A stretch of DNA of 64,000 nucleotides, taken from positions 858,775-922,774 of the forward strand of contig BCKT01000012.1 of the NCBI GenBank assembly GCA_003116875.1. Reading direction: 5' to 3'. This document shows, piece after piece, positions 47,201 through 59,445 of this stretch. Each line of letters starts with the position of its first letter. Position 1 is the stretch's first letter. The position numbers were made by a program, and so were the translations under genes. The notes beneath the pieces are model-generated. The model was not told where the DNA came from, searched no databases, and worked only from the letters and a program-made list of their open reading frames with translations. Origin of the DNA: Takashimella koratensis. Its lineage: Eukaryota > Basidiomycota > Tremellomycetes > Trichosporonales > Tetragoniomycetaceae.

Positions 47201-48251
47201 GTTTACGTTGTGAAACTGCCCGTTTGAACCAACTTGAAACATCGGCAGTAGGTGAGGGGTGTATGACGACGACTCGCTATCTGCTGGGTAATAGCTGCTG
47301 CCGTAGCTGAAGACCCCGCCGTTGCCCATCCCGTTACGAGTGAACCGGTCGTCGTCGTCATCTTCGTCCTCTTCTCCGTCGTTGTCGCCGTCGTTGTCGG
47401 ACATGCGGCGGCGCTGGGAGTCACCGCCCTGTGCCGAGGGGGAGGACGCCCGGGGGTGTTTGCGCCCGGCCCGGGCGTGCGGGGAGGTGTCTCGGTCCGA
47501 GGTGCGAGAGGAAGAGATGGGAACGGAAGGGTGCGGGCGAGCCGGGGGCATGGGGGACTGGCTCGACCGATCCGCCGGCGGAGGAGTCGGGTGGCAGCGC
47601 CGTCGGTGGCGCAGAAGCACGTCACTGAAACTATCAGCGAACGCCGAGGTAGTTGTTCCTCAAGCATGGGAGTGAGTGGTCAGGTACTCACCTTCGGGCA
47701 AAGGCCTTGCTGCAGTCCTTGCACAGGAACGGGCGGACATCTTGGTCTGCACAAGAGTTAGCTCGTTGCATGAGCAATACTAAAGTTGGAAGTGCCACAA
47801 GCGCTGTAGCGCAAGATAGGAGCGGAGGGCAAGTGAAAAAAGGCGGGATAGGGTGGGAATGGAGGGTGGACTCACGCTTGCGCTGGTGTCGCTTGAGATA
47901 TTCCATTCGGCTATAAGCCTGTACACGGTGGTCAGTACTGATTACATGCATGCAGAAGCAAGTGGTATCCTGTGTCCACGCGATGAGGGGAGGGTAGCGG
48001 AGTTGCGGATGAGGCGTTGGCCGTCCCTGTGACTGATATTCGCCACAGCCCAGACCCCAGACCCCGAGGCCGAAGCTGGCCGACCCTTGTCCGCCTTTCC
48101 CAATTCCCCCTATCCGCCGCCCAACGACTGATGCTTGAGCGCTGAAACTTACCTGTCCACAGCCGGGGAAGGGACAGCCAAAAGTCTCTTTCTCTTTCCC
48201 GTCGACGGGGAGACCATCAGGTCCGAGAGTAGGTGCGCGTCTCGCTGGCAT
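44280..48251 (-). CDS. C2H2 zinc-finger transcription factor with fungal-specific regulatory domain
   Basis: ATG 48251 begins MPARRAPTLGPDGLPVDGKE. A first finger, FGCPFPGCGQ, is split by an intron from AYSRMEYLKRHQRK; a second, RPFLCKDCSKAFARR, continues into DVLLRHRRRCHP. Then come a long Ser/Pro-rich segment, an acidic run (DNDGDNDGEEDEDDDDD, about 47340-47400) and poly-Ala stretches. The C-terminal half resembles the fungal transcription-factor domain: LDFEEDARRLEEWEGASVVR, MSLMASRAFHTILDHFSFVH, RIFYLPSFGAFDELHEK, FARVAMVITLLRGVIDIGQG. The last exon ends TPQAFDMQAFGAQAMF (stop TGA at 44280). C2H2 fingers joined to this domain form a known fungal class of nuclear regulators; the regulated pathway is unknown. 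At least ten exons. Confidence 0.88.
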
Positions 48252-49236
48252 GGTGGTAGCGCAGGTTTGTACCGGGGTGTAGATAAGTAGGTGTAAGTTT
48301 CCCGCGGGTAGTGGTTGAGTCGAATTTCCAGGTCGAGTCTAGTTGTCGTCTCTAATCGTATGCACGAAACACCCGCTGGTAGTAGCGAAGGCAGTGGTGA
48401 CTGGACCTGTCCGGGGAGTTGTTGGCTGGGAGTTGTTTCTGAACCCCCTTGGCTGGGTTGTTGACGATGGGTTGTGAGTGGATGGGTGGGTGGAGGTTTG
48501 GGTGGAGGTTGGTTTATGGAATTCGCCCTCCACTTGTGGGTCGTACGGTGGTGTGAGTGGGTCGGTGCGGTGTCGATAGGGTGAAGGCCGGGTTCGAGGG
48601 GGAGAAAGAGGGTGGGTGGTGGGTGTGAGGTGTGAGGGGGGGGCTGGGGGTATGAAGGTGTGGCAGTGAGGGTGGGTTTGAGTGAAGATGAGGGAGGGTG
48701 GTGGTGGTGGTGGTGGTGGTGGTGAGGGGGTGAGTGGTGGTGAGAGAGGAAGAGAGGTGGAGGGAGAGATACGATCCAAGACCCGGTGGCGGTGGAGGTA
48801 AGCTTCTATCCCAAAGGAGGGGGACACATATGCTCCCACCCTGCCCCCTCCCCACCTTGCCAGCCTGGATAGATTCTTGCTGACTACAACCCTGGGTCAT
48901 GGTCACGACTGTGGCACTCTTCCGCGGGAAGCATATCGCCGAGCACCCGCAGAGTGGCACTTTGCTTACGCACGAGGGTTCATGCACGTGACTTGCGTTT
49001 CGAATGAGTTTGGATTTCTGAGGACTCTTCGAAGGCCATGCATGCACCCTTCACACTTCGGATTCTCGTCTTGGATTTTCTACTTTACTCGTAAGCTCGT
49101 CACTTTGTCAACAGCTCAAGTAGCTCAAGCGGATCAAGCGGATCACCCAAGGTTTCCCCACTTCGCTTCCTCGCTTCCTCGCCTAGCCTCCCCCCTTGGC
49201 TCACTTGGACGCCCATCTACTCGTTGTTCACGCACC
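48252..49236. other. Divergent promoter region with (GGT)n tract
   Basis: It lies between the C2H2 factor (-) and bL36m (+). A (GGT)n run lies at about 48697-48723, within a purine-rich leader of the factor gene. The last 100 bases before 49237 are pyrimidine-rich. No further gene was recognised. Confidence 0.5.
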
Positions 49237-49899
49237 ATGCAGTCCCTTCGTCGCTTGCCTTTATCTTTCGCGTCGGCCGGTCCTTCTCGAATCCCTTCGA
49301 TCCCTTCCTCGTGCCGTTTCTGCTCCTCGCACTGCCGTCCTTCCTCCTCTACCCCCATCACTACCTCCTCCGCCTCCGCCTCTATCCCTACCTCTACATC
49401 CTCCACCTCCTCTGTCTTGGCCGCTTCCCGTGCCGCCTCCGCCCCCACACCTACCGCTATTCGATCAATCACCACATCCGCATCGCTCGTTCCTGGCGCA
49501 TCTGCAACCGCGATCGCACAAAGCAAGAGCCTGAGTATGCAGGTCCGGGGCATGAAAGTCCGGAGCAGTGTGAAGAAGTTTTGTGATGGCTGTTCAGTTG
49601 TTCGGAGGTGAGTAGGCCCAAGATAGTTCTTCGGTTGTGCTGTGAAGGCGGTTTGGGGATGTGATGGAAAGCGGACAATGATGAGAGTTGGGCAGGGCCA
49701 ACAGGATTCACGAGATGACTGCGACTTCGGCTTGGGTGGAGTGAAAAGTGACAAGTTGAGCGCTGACACCTTTGCAGAAAGGGACGTGTGTACATTGTAT
49801 GCTCAAAGAACCCTAAACACAAGCAGGTGAGTTCAGCTGTGCTCTTCGCAACCCACTGGTCTGAGCTGACCCAACCCACTTCACAGCGACAAGGATAAG
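49237..49899 (+). CDS. Mitochondrial ribosomal protein bL36m
   Basis: Three exons (49237-49607, 49778-49826, 49888-49899) join to 143 residues. The last 44 are the bL36 core: MQVRGMKVRSSVKKFCDGCS, VVRRKGRVYIVCSKNPKHKQ, RQG. The Cys-X2-Cys, Cys and His zinc ligands are present. The preceding ~99 residues are Ser/Ala/Thr rich, basic and lack acidic residues (MQSLRRLPLSFASAGPSRIP), as expected of a mitochondrial presequence, though long for the family. It would be imported and joined to the large mitoribosomal subunit near the peptidyl-transferase region. The last exon holds only four codons including stop. Confidence 0.95.
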
Positions 49900-50344
49900 C
49901 AAACACGACAAAGTCTATCAAACCTCTTAATACCTTTGCCTAGACACGACGCGCACTTCTCATTTCGGTAGATCCAGATTTCAGCATGGGTATACCATAT
50001 GCATCTCTCACTTGTGATTTCAATCCACAAAGCTGAGGCACGAACAAGGCTGTGCGATTTGATTGCATCTCGAACGGGAAGACATGCAGATAGGAGACAT
50101 GAGACATGCAGAAAGGACAATCAATGGGGCCAAGTACAATGTAGACAAGCTCTCTGGGTATCTATAATCTGATATTGGGCCAAGTACGATAGGCGAAACA
50201 AGCGACAGAGTCAATGGTGATTCGATACAACTATCCCTCTGCCTCGCTCTCTCCACTCCTCTCTCGCTTTACTATCTCTCCCTCTCTCTTTCTCTTTCTC
50301 TCTTCCGCCTTCCTCTCTACGCCTCTACCATCTACCTCTCAACG
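49900..50344. other. Convergent intergenic region
   Basis: It lies between bL36m (+) and the SNF2 gene (-). A CT-rich run (50228-50325) flanks the SNF2 stop. No gene was recognised. Confidence 0.5.
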
Positions 50345-53300
50345 TTAAACCTGCTCATCGTCCCCTTCTCCATCCCCTTCAAACATTCTCGCCAATTCGT
50401 CACTCGCTTCATCCTTTGCTGACACAAACACCTCAAACGCCGTTCTCTCTCCTTTCCTAATCTTCTCATCTCTACCTTGTTCTCCTTTCTTCCCTTGAAC
50501 GCCCGCGCTCCATCCTTTCCCACGTTTAAACGCTTCCTCTGATCGATCAAGGAGGATCTCGAGGTCTGCGTCTGAGATGATCTTGTCCCCCGCAGAAGCA
50601 ACGTCGATCTCTTCCCCTTCGAGGTCGAGCAAAGCACGCGCAAGGTCCGCGGCGGAGGTGGATGTGGAAGAGGCATGGGTTGACTTTTCTCGACCCAAGA
50701 TGACACGTCCGTTTTCGTCGACCATTTTACCGAATTTACCTTGAGAGATGACAAGTGCTTCGAGCTTGCGCTTGTTTCCGGCTTTCTGAAGGATTCGGGA
50801 CTCGACAGTATCTGAGGGTTATCAGCGGGCGCCCGTATCAAGAAAACTTGACACAAAATCGGTGAAGCTGTTACTCACGCGCAGAGACCAGTCGGAACAC
50901 GAGAACAGGTTTAGTCTGGCCAATTCGGTGCGCCCTATCCTGGGCCTGGAGATCCATCTGCGGGTCTGTCGAAAGTCATCAGCAATCAGTTTCCCTATTT
51001 TGAAACCCAATCAGGCCTACTCACTCCAATCCTGGTCAAAGAAAATAACAGTGTCCGCAGCAACGAGATTAATACCCAGCCCACCGGCTCGGGTACTCAG
51101 AAGGAACAACTTGGGTGCGCCTTTCTTGTTCCCACCGTTATTAAAAGCGTTCATTTGTTCTCGCCTGGATTCTTGAGATGTGGATCCGTCGATTCGGCAA
51201 ATATCGAGTTTCTTGTATTCGACTGCCCAGTCTTCCTGTACGATATCAGATACCTCACCAGGGTCACAAACTAGCATGGGAACGGGGTGTTGGATAAGGA
51301 AAGTGAACCGCAGACGCTACTCACAATCACATCCAGCATCGTCTTGAACTGGGAGAACAACAACACCTTGTGTCCCTTCTCAAACAACGCGTCCAACAAT
51401 CGATTAAGGAGCAACATCTTCCCGCTCGCATTGACCAAATCGTCATTCACTACGTAATTTCCTGTATCGCCATCGACGGGCCAATCGAAGAGGAATGGGT
51501 GGTTGGACACTTTGCGAAGTTGCATGACGAGGTTCTTCAGGTGCATCGCGTTGACGGATTTGGCTGGAGAGTGGAGGTTTTAGTGATGCCAGATACAAGG
51601 AGGCAAGAACCGGACGAGGAAGAGAGATCATAGCGAAAAGAGCCGTTGAGTCACACTCACTAGCCTGCTTGATAGCCCACTCTCGCCCAATCTCAGCCGC
51701 CGATTTCTCTTCCACCCCCGTTGGCTCATTCACTTTGACCCCTCTCTCCAGATCCCTAATATACTTGGAATCATTCTCCTCAATCTTGTAGTTCTTTCTT
51801 GCCTGCTTCCTAATCTTCCTTTTCCCAGGTGTCGCCTTCTCTCCCTCCTCTGTCTCTTCCTCTCTCTGGTTCTTCTCTTCCTCCTTGTCCTCGACAGCCT
51901 CTACTTTGCCCTCCCCATCCTCCTCGTGTCCCGATTTCTTGGCAATCAAGTAATCCCGAATCGACCGACCCAAGATCGCCTGATACATGTCCTTCTGAGC
52001 AGCCGTGAGCGGGGCGGTAAGGAGGTACTCTTTCTTCGGCGGCAGCTCACGCTCGACATCGGTTTTCAGACGACGGAGGAGGAACGGTTTAAGGATTGCG
52101 TGAAGAGAAGAGACGATTGCAGATTTATCGAGAAGACCACCGGAAGAGGCCATGTCGTCAAAGTTGAACCATTGTTGGAAAGAGTCAAGGTCGTCAAAGA
52201 TATCCGGGAGGATGAAGTTGAGCAAAGACCAAAGTTCGGCGAGGTTGTTCTGTAAGAGGAATTGAAGATTAGGTACGAGTAAACTCGTCAGCGAGGATAC
52301 GGCAGGGAAGGAGACTGGTGGAAACCAAAGTCAAGACGTTGACTCACGTGAAGAGGTGTACCAGTGATGATCATCCGGTTCGCGCTTTGGTACGTCTTCA
52401 ACTCGCGAATGAGCTTGCAGTCCAGGTTCTTCAACCTGTGCCCTTCGTCAACGACGACAAACTGGTATTTGAATGTCAGCATTTGATCCTTTAAATTCGG
52501 ACCTTTCACTTTTTCCCCTTCGCGGCGAGACCGTTACCATCCACAAACCACTCCCTAAGCTCGGCGTCTAGACTCACCTTCCACTGAAACCCGCTTAGGT
52601 GCGCTCGATCTTTCATTGCAATCTCATAAGTCGTCACGACGACCGGAAACGTAGCTGTCGTATTTGTTCCTGGTCTATCACCTAATGATTTCCTCGCTGC
52701 AGATCCCTTGAGACGAGCACCCGTCCCGCCTCGGCCTTTACCGATATTACCGACCCCTGCGGAAGCGGGGGCTTGCAAGCGGGTGTGTCGGAGTTCGGCA
52801 CGGTGTTCGGGAGGGCCGTGGTACATCAATGTCTGGGCGAGAGTTAGCTAGCTTCCAGACGACAGCGCGACAGTGAGAGTACATCCAAGAGTACTCGAGG
52901 TAGGGTGAGAAAGGGTACTTACCGGGATGCTCGGAGCGAACTTTTCAAATTCGGTGATCCAATTGTTAAGCACAGACAAGGGACAGACGATGAGGAACGG
53001 GCCCCAAGTCCCTTTTGCTCTCAAGTGCGCGAGGAACGCAATCGTTTGAAGTGTCTAGCCATGAAATGTCAGCACACCTCATACGGCTCGCGCTCTCTAC
53101 AAGTCAGAGGACCCACCTTGCCCAAACCCATTTCGTCCGCGAGGATCCCATTCAGTCCATTCTCATACAGACTGATCATCCACTGTACACCGGCGAGCTG
53201 GTAATCGCGGAGTTTGGCGCCAGTGATGAGTGCCGGTTGAGCAAACGAGTATTGTTTTGCCTCGGCCTCTGCGTCTTCAGTCTCTCCTTCGCCTTTTGCT

Positions 53301-54273
53301 TCAACTTTGACATCACCGTTCTCCCCTTCTGCGTCACCTGCTTTCTCTCCCTCTGCAGCCTCCGCCTGGTCCTCCATCTTCACGTCTTCATCCTCTACCT
53401 CCGTCTTTACTTTTTTCCCTTCCCTTGCCCCTGCCGACTTTCTCTTCCTCTTTCCGCCTTTCGTCTCCTTCACCTCCTCCTCTCCTTCCTCATCGTCCGC
53501 CTTCTTCGCGTCCCGACTCCGCGTTCCGGTACGTGACGATCCTCCAGCGGCCGAAGTGGCTGCACGCGTCTCTTTGCCGGCTTTTCGAGCAGCCGCACGT
53601 TGTTCAGCCGCGCGTTTCTCAATCTGTTGACGAGCCATACGGTCGCCGATGATCCGAGCGTAGATTGTGGATTTCTCGAGAAGGAAACGGAGGCGGTGGG
53701 CGCGGGCGGCAGCCTGGAGGAGAGGGGTGTCAGTGTACGTTGGGGTCGGTAGAGTCATCGTTGTATTCGGATGAGGAGAGGACAAGGAGAGAGTTGAGAT
53801 CTGGAAGAGAAAGTGGGCGGGATATATGAGGCTGAGGTGAGCATCAGGACGAAGAGTTGAGGAATGCGATAGATGCAGCGATGCTGACGTGACCACCTCT
53901 CGACCGCTCCTCGACTCTAGAGCTCCCCTCCTGCTCAGTCCGTCTCCAACTAGACCAATGCCCAAACCATACTCACATCGGGATCGTCTGCGCCTTCCTC
54001 CTTTTCAATAGCCTTTTCAATCTCCTCCACTTTCTCCGGCTCCAACACGTTGGCCTTGGCCTCATCTACCGTTGCGTTTGCTGGGTTTGATGAGTCCGAT
54101 TCGAGACCTGTACGCACGTCACCGTCTTCCGTCTTGACTTCAACGATCCCAACTTTGGTCGCGCTGACGCCGCTGGCGGCGGGGGAGGCGGGCATGGAGG
54201 TGGAGGCGGAGGTGAGGCCGGTGGATGGGGCGAGAGAGGGTAGGGAAGGGGCGGTGGGTGATGGGAGGGACAT
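50345..54273 (-). CDS. SNF2-family chromatin remodeller, LSH/HELLS/Irc5 type
   Basis: ATG 54273 begins [20 protein letters not shown]. An acidic, then Lys-rich N-terminal region ([40 protein letters not shown]) leads to the helicase core. In order: [33 protein letters not shown] (Walker A, about 53100), [41 protein letters not shown] (DEGH box, about 52430), [94 protein letters not shown] and [20 protein letters not shown]. The DEGH box and the C-terminal [12 protein letters not shown] fit the LSH/HELLS/DDM1/Irc5 branch. It moves nucleosomes with ATP, typically in heterochromatin, DNA methylation upkeep or recombination control. An insertion of about 45 residues ([20 protein letters not shown]...) lies between motifs Ia and Ib. 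Confidence 0.93.
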
Positions 54274-54345
54274 GTTTGTGGTGGGTGAGGTAGGTGAGGA
54301 GTGCCGAGAAGCGTAGAGGGAGTGAGAGCAGGGGAGCAGGAGAGT

Positions 54346-54349
<4 letters not shown>

Positions 54350-54381
<32 letters not shown>
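54350..54381. repeat. GAGAGTT heptamer repeat near the SNF2 gene start
   Basis: Four to five tandem GAGAGTT units lie about 80 bases upstream of the remodeller ATG, in its promoter or leader. Confidence 0.75.
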
Positions 54382-55216
54382 GTGAGTCAACTGCAACCTC
54401 GATCGATGGCAAGAGTAAAGTTGAAAAGTTGGAAATAAGCACCAGTCTATAGATTACTCCGACGTGTCCCAGTCAAATGAGTGGCAAGTAGTCCTCCCTA
54501 CGCGGTCACAAAGGGAAAAATCACCAAAAGACAAAGGGACGCGTCCCGTCCTGATTCCCTCATTTACCCCGGACGGGGACAGTCACCGGTCGTGCTTTGT
54601 TCTTGCTCTTGCTCCTGCTCTTGTTCTCCGCTCTCCGTTCTCCGTGACGTGACCAGTGCGAATCGAGCAGAGAGGGAGAGGAGAGGAGAGGAGAGAAGAG
54701 GGATCGACTTGGATACATGCAATCTCGAAATGCATCAACAAAGGTGGGAAAGAATACAGGAGTGGCCCCGATGCCGACCCGCTGGGCGTGGCGGGCGAGT
54801 TGCAAGATCACCAAAGTGGGATCGAGTTGGATCTGTTGTCTGTTCCCGGTGACAAGTGGTAGACACTTTTACTGAATCCCATGATAGCATGCATAGTCCG
54901 CTGGCCACTTGTACCTCCTTCATCATCGTATCGTCCGTCTATATTCACCTTTCCCTTTCGGATCACGTGATAGTTGGTCCTCCAAAGCCTAGTGGAATAT
55001 CTATCCACTCCGCCCCGTTACAAAAGTCCCCCTTCTTCCTTCTTAGCAGCACAAAACTCCGCGAAACTCCGGAAGATGTGGCACCCACCCCTACTGAAAA
55101 CCCTTTACCAATTTTGGTACCGCATCTCGAAAAGTGCAAAATCACGCAGGAAAACCCTCACTGGACTGGTTCTCTTTCCCTCTTCTCATCCATCAACTAC
55201 AACAAAAGTATCCGCC
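54382..55216. other. Divergent promoter between LSH-type remodeller and uL14
   Basis: About 0.9 kb separates two divergent start codons (54273 on -, 55217 on +). The sequence just before ATG 55217 is pyrimidine-rich. Short frames here show no conserved content. Confidence 0.5.
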
Positions 55217-56694
55217 ATGTCCGCCAAATGTGAGTAGAGACGACGTTGGGCAGGGAGGTAGCAGGGACGGAAGGAGGAGAAGGCAGAGAGGGAAGAGAGT
55301 GGACGAAGAAGAAGGCGAGGAGAGAATGGGTTCGTTGGGTAGGGTTGGTTCTGGTTTGGTTTCTTGGGTCTTGGGTCTTGGGTTTGGGTTTGTTTGGGTC
55401 GTTCGACACGATGGGATCGACCAACGACGAAACACGACAACGAGCGACAGTTGAATTTCAAGACGACTAGCTTTTACCGAAACGACTCGGCCCGTCTCGA
55501 TCTTGATCTGCGTCGGTGAAGGTCATGTGCAGTGACGAGTTACGGTTGATGGGCTGGTGGATGTAAGACGAAGATGGGCGAGGGCCGAGGACGAGTACTC
55601 GTGCGAAGGGATTGGGATGGGCAAGGATAGAGTGTTGAGAGACGAGGCGGTGGGAGGGTACGAGTAGAGGAAGAGAAGCGGATGCGCGACGACAGCGACG
55701 ATTTGGATATCGAACTCGACCCCGTTTCGACATCGACCATGTCCCACCCTACCGCTCTTCCAATCCCAGACCCAGCCCCAGACCTAGCCCCAGACCCAGA
55801 CCCTCTTGACCCATATACCCCTCTTCCTCACCCCTCTCACTCGCCTCACTCGCTCTCTTCCTCGTCCTTTCTCGACCCTCTTTTCCCATCTCCACTCAAT
55901 CCCTTCCCACGGCCTCCAACCCCCACCCAACATCACGCTTATCGCTGACCCTACCTCCAGCCGCCGCCGCCGGTACCAAGTTCCGCATGACCCTCGGTCT
56001 CCCCGTCGGTGCCGTCATGAACTGCGCCGACAACTCGGGTGCCAAGAGTGAGTCTAGCCTTTTTCTTGGTTTTCGTCTCAACCAAAATTCTTTTCCGTCT
56101 TTTCCAATCTGCCAACGCTTACACATTTTGGCCTCCTTCCTCCCTTCCTCTCGCCCTCTCCCCTCGCTTCTCTTCGCGTGAATCCTCTTCGCTTTGCATT
56201 TGCTCCGCTTGCAGACCTCTACGTCATCTCCGTCGTCGGCTTCGGTGCCCGTCTCAACCGTCTCCCCGCCGCCGCTGCGGGCGACATGGTCATGGCGTCT
56301 GTCAAGAAGGGAAAGCCCGAGCTCAGGAAGAAGGGTGAGTCTCAGAGCTGTTAGAAACACTGGGCTTGATGTTGTGATGTTGTGGGAATCCGACGACCAA
56401 TCTGCGTCCACGCTCGTGACCAATTTGTGCGGCATCCCTCCTCAAGCCTCAGACAGATCTGGAGATGCTTGACCTTTTAGTTGCTAACACGACATAGTCA
56501 TGCCCGCTGTCATTTGCCGTCAACGCAAGCCTTGGCGCAGAAGGGATGGTGTCTTCCTCTACTTTGAGGACAACGCCGGTGTCATTGTCAACAACAAGGG
56601 CGAGATGAAGGGTTCCGCTATCAACGGTCCCGTCGCTAAAGAGTGCGCCGACCTTTGGCCGCGTATCGCCGCCAACGCCGGTACCGTCGTCTAA
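55217..56694 (+). CDS. RPL23: 60S ribosomal protein uL14 (L23)
   Basis: Four exons (55217-55229, 55961-56047, 56215-56334, 56498-56694) join to 138 residues: [100 protein letters not shown] and onward to ANAGTVV. This is the complete, near-invariant cytosolic uL14, which sits on the large subunit near the elongation-factor and eIF6 binding face. Exon 1 is only 13 nt, and the first intron is 731 nt, far longer than usual here. Long first introns are common in fungal ribosomal protein genes. Confidence 0.98.
55230..55960 (+). other. 731-nt first intron of the uL14 gene
   Basis: It has a GTGAGT donor directly after the 13-nt first exon, and a CTGACC branch motif and CCTCCAG acceptor at the end. 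A + frame inside (55682-55948) encodes Pro/Ser-rich text and is probably chance. No C/D or H/ACA small nucleolar RNA could be confirmed by eye. Confidence 0.85.
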
Positions 56695-57133
56695 TCGAGG
56701 GGAAAGGAAAGAAACCCACGAGGGGAAGAGGATTTTGAGAAAGAGGGGGGATAAAAGATCAGGTCATTTGGTGTCGTTGAAACCATCCAAGGATTAGGGT
56801 CAAACTCAGCTCGCTCGCTTTTCTCTTCGTAGCTTTTTTTCACTTTTCTAGATGACGAGGGAGGATCGGGATGGTGTACTTTGTACGATGCACGGGGTTT
56901 CGGACATTGTTGTTTGGAGACTGGATTTGGAACTGGACGGCTTGGTCAGAAGAGAACTAATGACCGACGACTGGCTTGAGAATCAGAGACGTGGGTCGAA
57001 TTGAACTCTGAAGACAGGTTGTGCATTGTGATCTGTTGACGTGTGTATAATAAACCCGAGAAAGACAATGATTGACATATTGACATGCTTGAGAGACCGT
57101 AGAGATAGCCTGTATTCAGACTTTGCCTGACAT
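56695..57133. other. Convergent intergenic region
   Basis: It holds the 3' flanks of uL14 (+) and the CAAX protease (-). No gene was recognised. Confidence 0.5.
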
Positions 57134-59099
57134 TTAAAGCTTTGCAACTCCCCACGTGAAACCAACGATACCAGCGACGTACGCGGCCCAGATAACTGTA
57201 CCGGGTAAGCTTTCGCCCAACGTCACACACAGTCGGAACCCAAGTCACGAGACCAGTTCACAACCTCTGTTCAGGAAGAGACTCACGTCGTCGGCGAGAA
57301 GGGTGGCGTCGGACCGCGGAAGAAGGGAGGTAAATACCCATGAGGTTACAGAAGACGTGTGAGATAAGCGGGGGGAGCACGGATCCTGTCATCGATTATC
57401 AGCCCTCGAACGCTTGAGAGAACGAGAGGGGGATGGGACATACCGGTTCGGAGGTAGAGGTAAGCCGCAAACCAGCCGAACAGCGTCGTGTACGTCAATT
57501 GGAATACTGTAAGAATTGTCGATCAGTGGATCAGCTGGTCCGACGCTCTAACGCCTCGCCTCGCCTCGCCTCGCCTCGCGGTCGCTGTAGCGTGGAACTC
57601 ACCGCATCCGCCAATAGCTTGAATCGCAGCGCTCTGTGTTCGGCCGGCACGGTTGTACACCTCGAAAGCGTGGTGGGCGTGTGCTATGCGATGAGCTCAG
57701 TTTTGGCCATAGGAAAGGGCAACTGCGTAAAGGGAGAAAGGGGAGAGGAGAACACGTACCGACGCCAAACCATAGAGGTGTGCCAAAGACGAGATCTCGC
57801 ATGCTTAGACCGCCTAGTAAGGATACCGCGAGGATTGTGGACCGGAATACAATCTCCTCCGTCAACGGGCCCTGCGTCGTATTAGCCTATCCCGTATCTC
57901 ACTGCCCTGCGTCCAACCTCCACTCGCCTACACCAGCCGTGGTCAAACGACAGCGTGTTTAGACCTCAGCTGTATAAACTCACCACAACATAATTTCGCA
58001 TCTCTACGAGCCCAAACGACTCCCAGATGTTCGAGACATTCGGCAACCCGCGCTGGAAAGGAAGGGACCCATCCAGGCCCTTGGCTAGGATCGGGCCAAG
58101 GAAGATTGTCGGAGCGAGGATGTAGGGGAAGATAGAGGCGGGTGAGTTTGAGAGTGTTGAGAGTGTTGAGAAGGGTAACAAGAGGGAGGTGGGGAGGCCT
58201 AAGAGCCGGAGAGTTGGAAGGATCTGGGGAGGTGTTGGTAATGTAATCAGTCAAAGTTCTGCGCCCTTCGTGTGACCGTGCCGTGAGCAGACACCCCTAC
58301 GTCTCTGTGACCCAGCACTCCAACGCCCAGCGGCGGAGTTGGGAGATGACGGCGAAGATGGCGAGCTCTGCAGATGGCCTTGCCAGTCCCACGCAGGTGC
58401 AATCAAACGTCCCACCAGTCCGGAGACTCATAGGCATGGACCCATGGAGAAGAGAACAAAAAAGCAAAACAAAATCAATCTCCAACTCACAGCTTCGGTC
58501 ATACTGTAACCTCCTGTAGTCTTCACGACCCACCAAACTCCACCTACGCTCCCGATTGTTGCGAGCCCGACAGCCTGCATACGCGCACGGATGGTGAGCG
58601 GGTGGTCTCTGCTCCCTGGAGGAGGAGGGGGAGAGAGCGCGCGTACGTCGAGGCGTGGTGTAGGAGAGGGCGTATGCGAATGTGTGTGCGAGGGCGTGTG
58701 CGAGGGAGTGTGGGAGGGGACAGCGCCAACACCGCCGTCAGAGTCGGTAGCGGAGACGGGGGGGATAGCCGGTGCTGTATGAGCCTGAACCTGTCAGCTC
58801 TACGTACGAGTTCTTGGCAGCTGACTGAGACTTACTTGAGGGTGCACTAGCCCTGCATCGTCTGGGCTGCTCGTATCTTCCTTCTTCCCATTTAGGACTT
58901 TGCTTTTTGGGGGTTGGAGGAGCAAGACTTGGGCAAGGTACAGGGACCCGACGTAAGAGGTTGTGAATGCCAAACTGAGAAGATGGGCAGTGAGGGGGTT
59001 GATACCGACGACTAAAGGGAGAGGGAGAGGGATGAGGGGTGTCAATGACTCAGAAGAAGGAGGCGCGAGTCCCGCCGAGCGAGAAGTGGATGAGCCCAT
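57134..59099 (-). CDS. RCE1: CAAX prenyl endoprotease, RCE1 type
   Basis: It starts MGSSTSRSAGLAPPSSESLT at 59099; an in-frame ATG at 59162 would add 21 residues. The first exon gives NPLTAHLLSLAFTTSYVGSL, the first membrane segment. Later exons give GPLTEEIVFRSTILAVSLLG, GTPLWFGVAHAHHAFEVYNR, VFQLTYTTLFGWFAAYLYLR and PPLISHVFCNLMGIYLPPFF, ending AYVAGIVGFTWGVAKL. The EE--R pair, the FG-AH-HH motif and the SH--CN motif are the glutamate and histidine centres of the ABI/CPBP family. RCE1 sits in the ER membrane and removes the last three residues of farnesylated or geranylgeranylated CAAX proteins such as Ras. A (CCTCG)n repeat lies in one intron (about 57553-57579). Confidence 0.93.
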
Positions 59100-59445
59100 C
59101 AAGTGGTGGATGTCAGAGAGTAGGACTGTTAACTGACAAGAGTCGAGATCAGAGTTGGTCAAAACGAGACGAACAATAGAGACTGGTCATCGTGGAGCCC
59201 CGCAGAGAGAGACGGGCACTCCCCCTAGTCTGACCCTCAACGGCAAGGAGCAAAGACTATTTGGTTTCAGGCACGGGCCCTAAGTGCAGTCTAACCGGGA
59301 TTAGCTATGCACTTTGCTGTACTTGTCTGCACTCGCCATTTCCCACTCCTTCACCTCCTCAACATCCTCATCATCCTCATCACCCTCGGCTCAGCTCCTC
59401 CCCTTCTTCTCATTCTCCCCTCAATCGCCTTTGACACCTCACAAC
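59100..59445. other. Short divergent promoter between RCE1 and RhoGAP genes
   Basis: About 350 bases separate the divergent starts; the + side is pyrimidine-rich from about 59340. Nothing else was recognised. Confidence 0.5.

Noticed and set aside
55682..55948. Frame with Pro/Asp repeats on the + strand
   Set aside because: It lies within the first intron of uL14, shows only low-complexity text, and has no splice support of its own.
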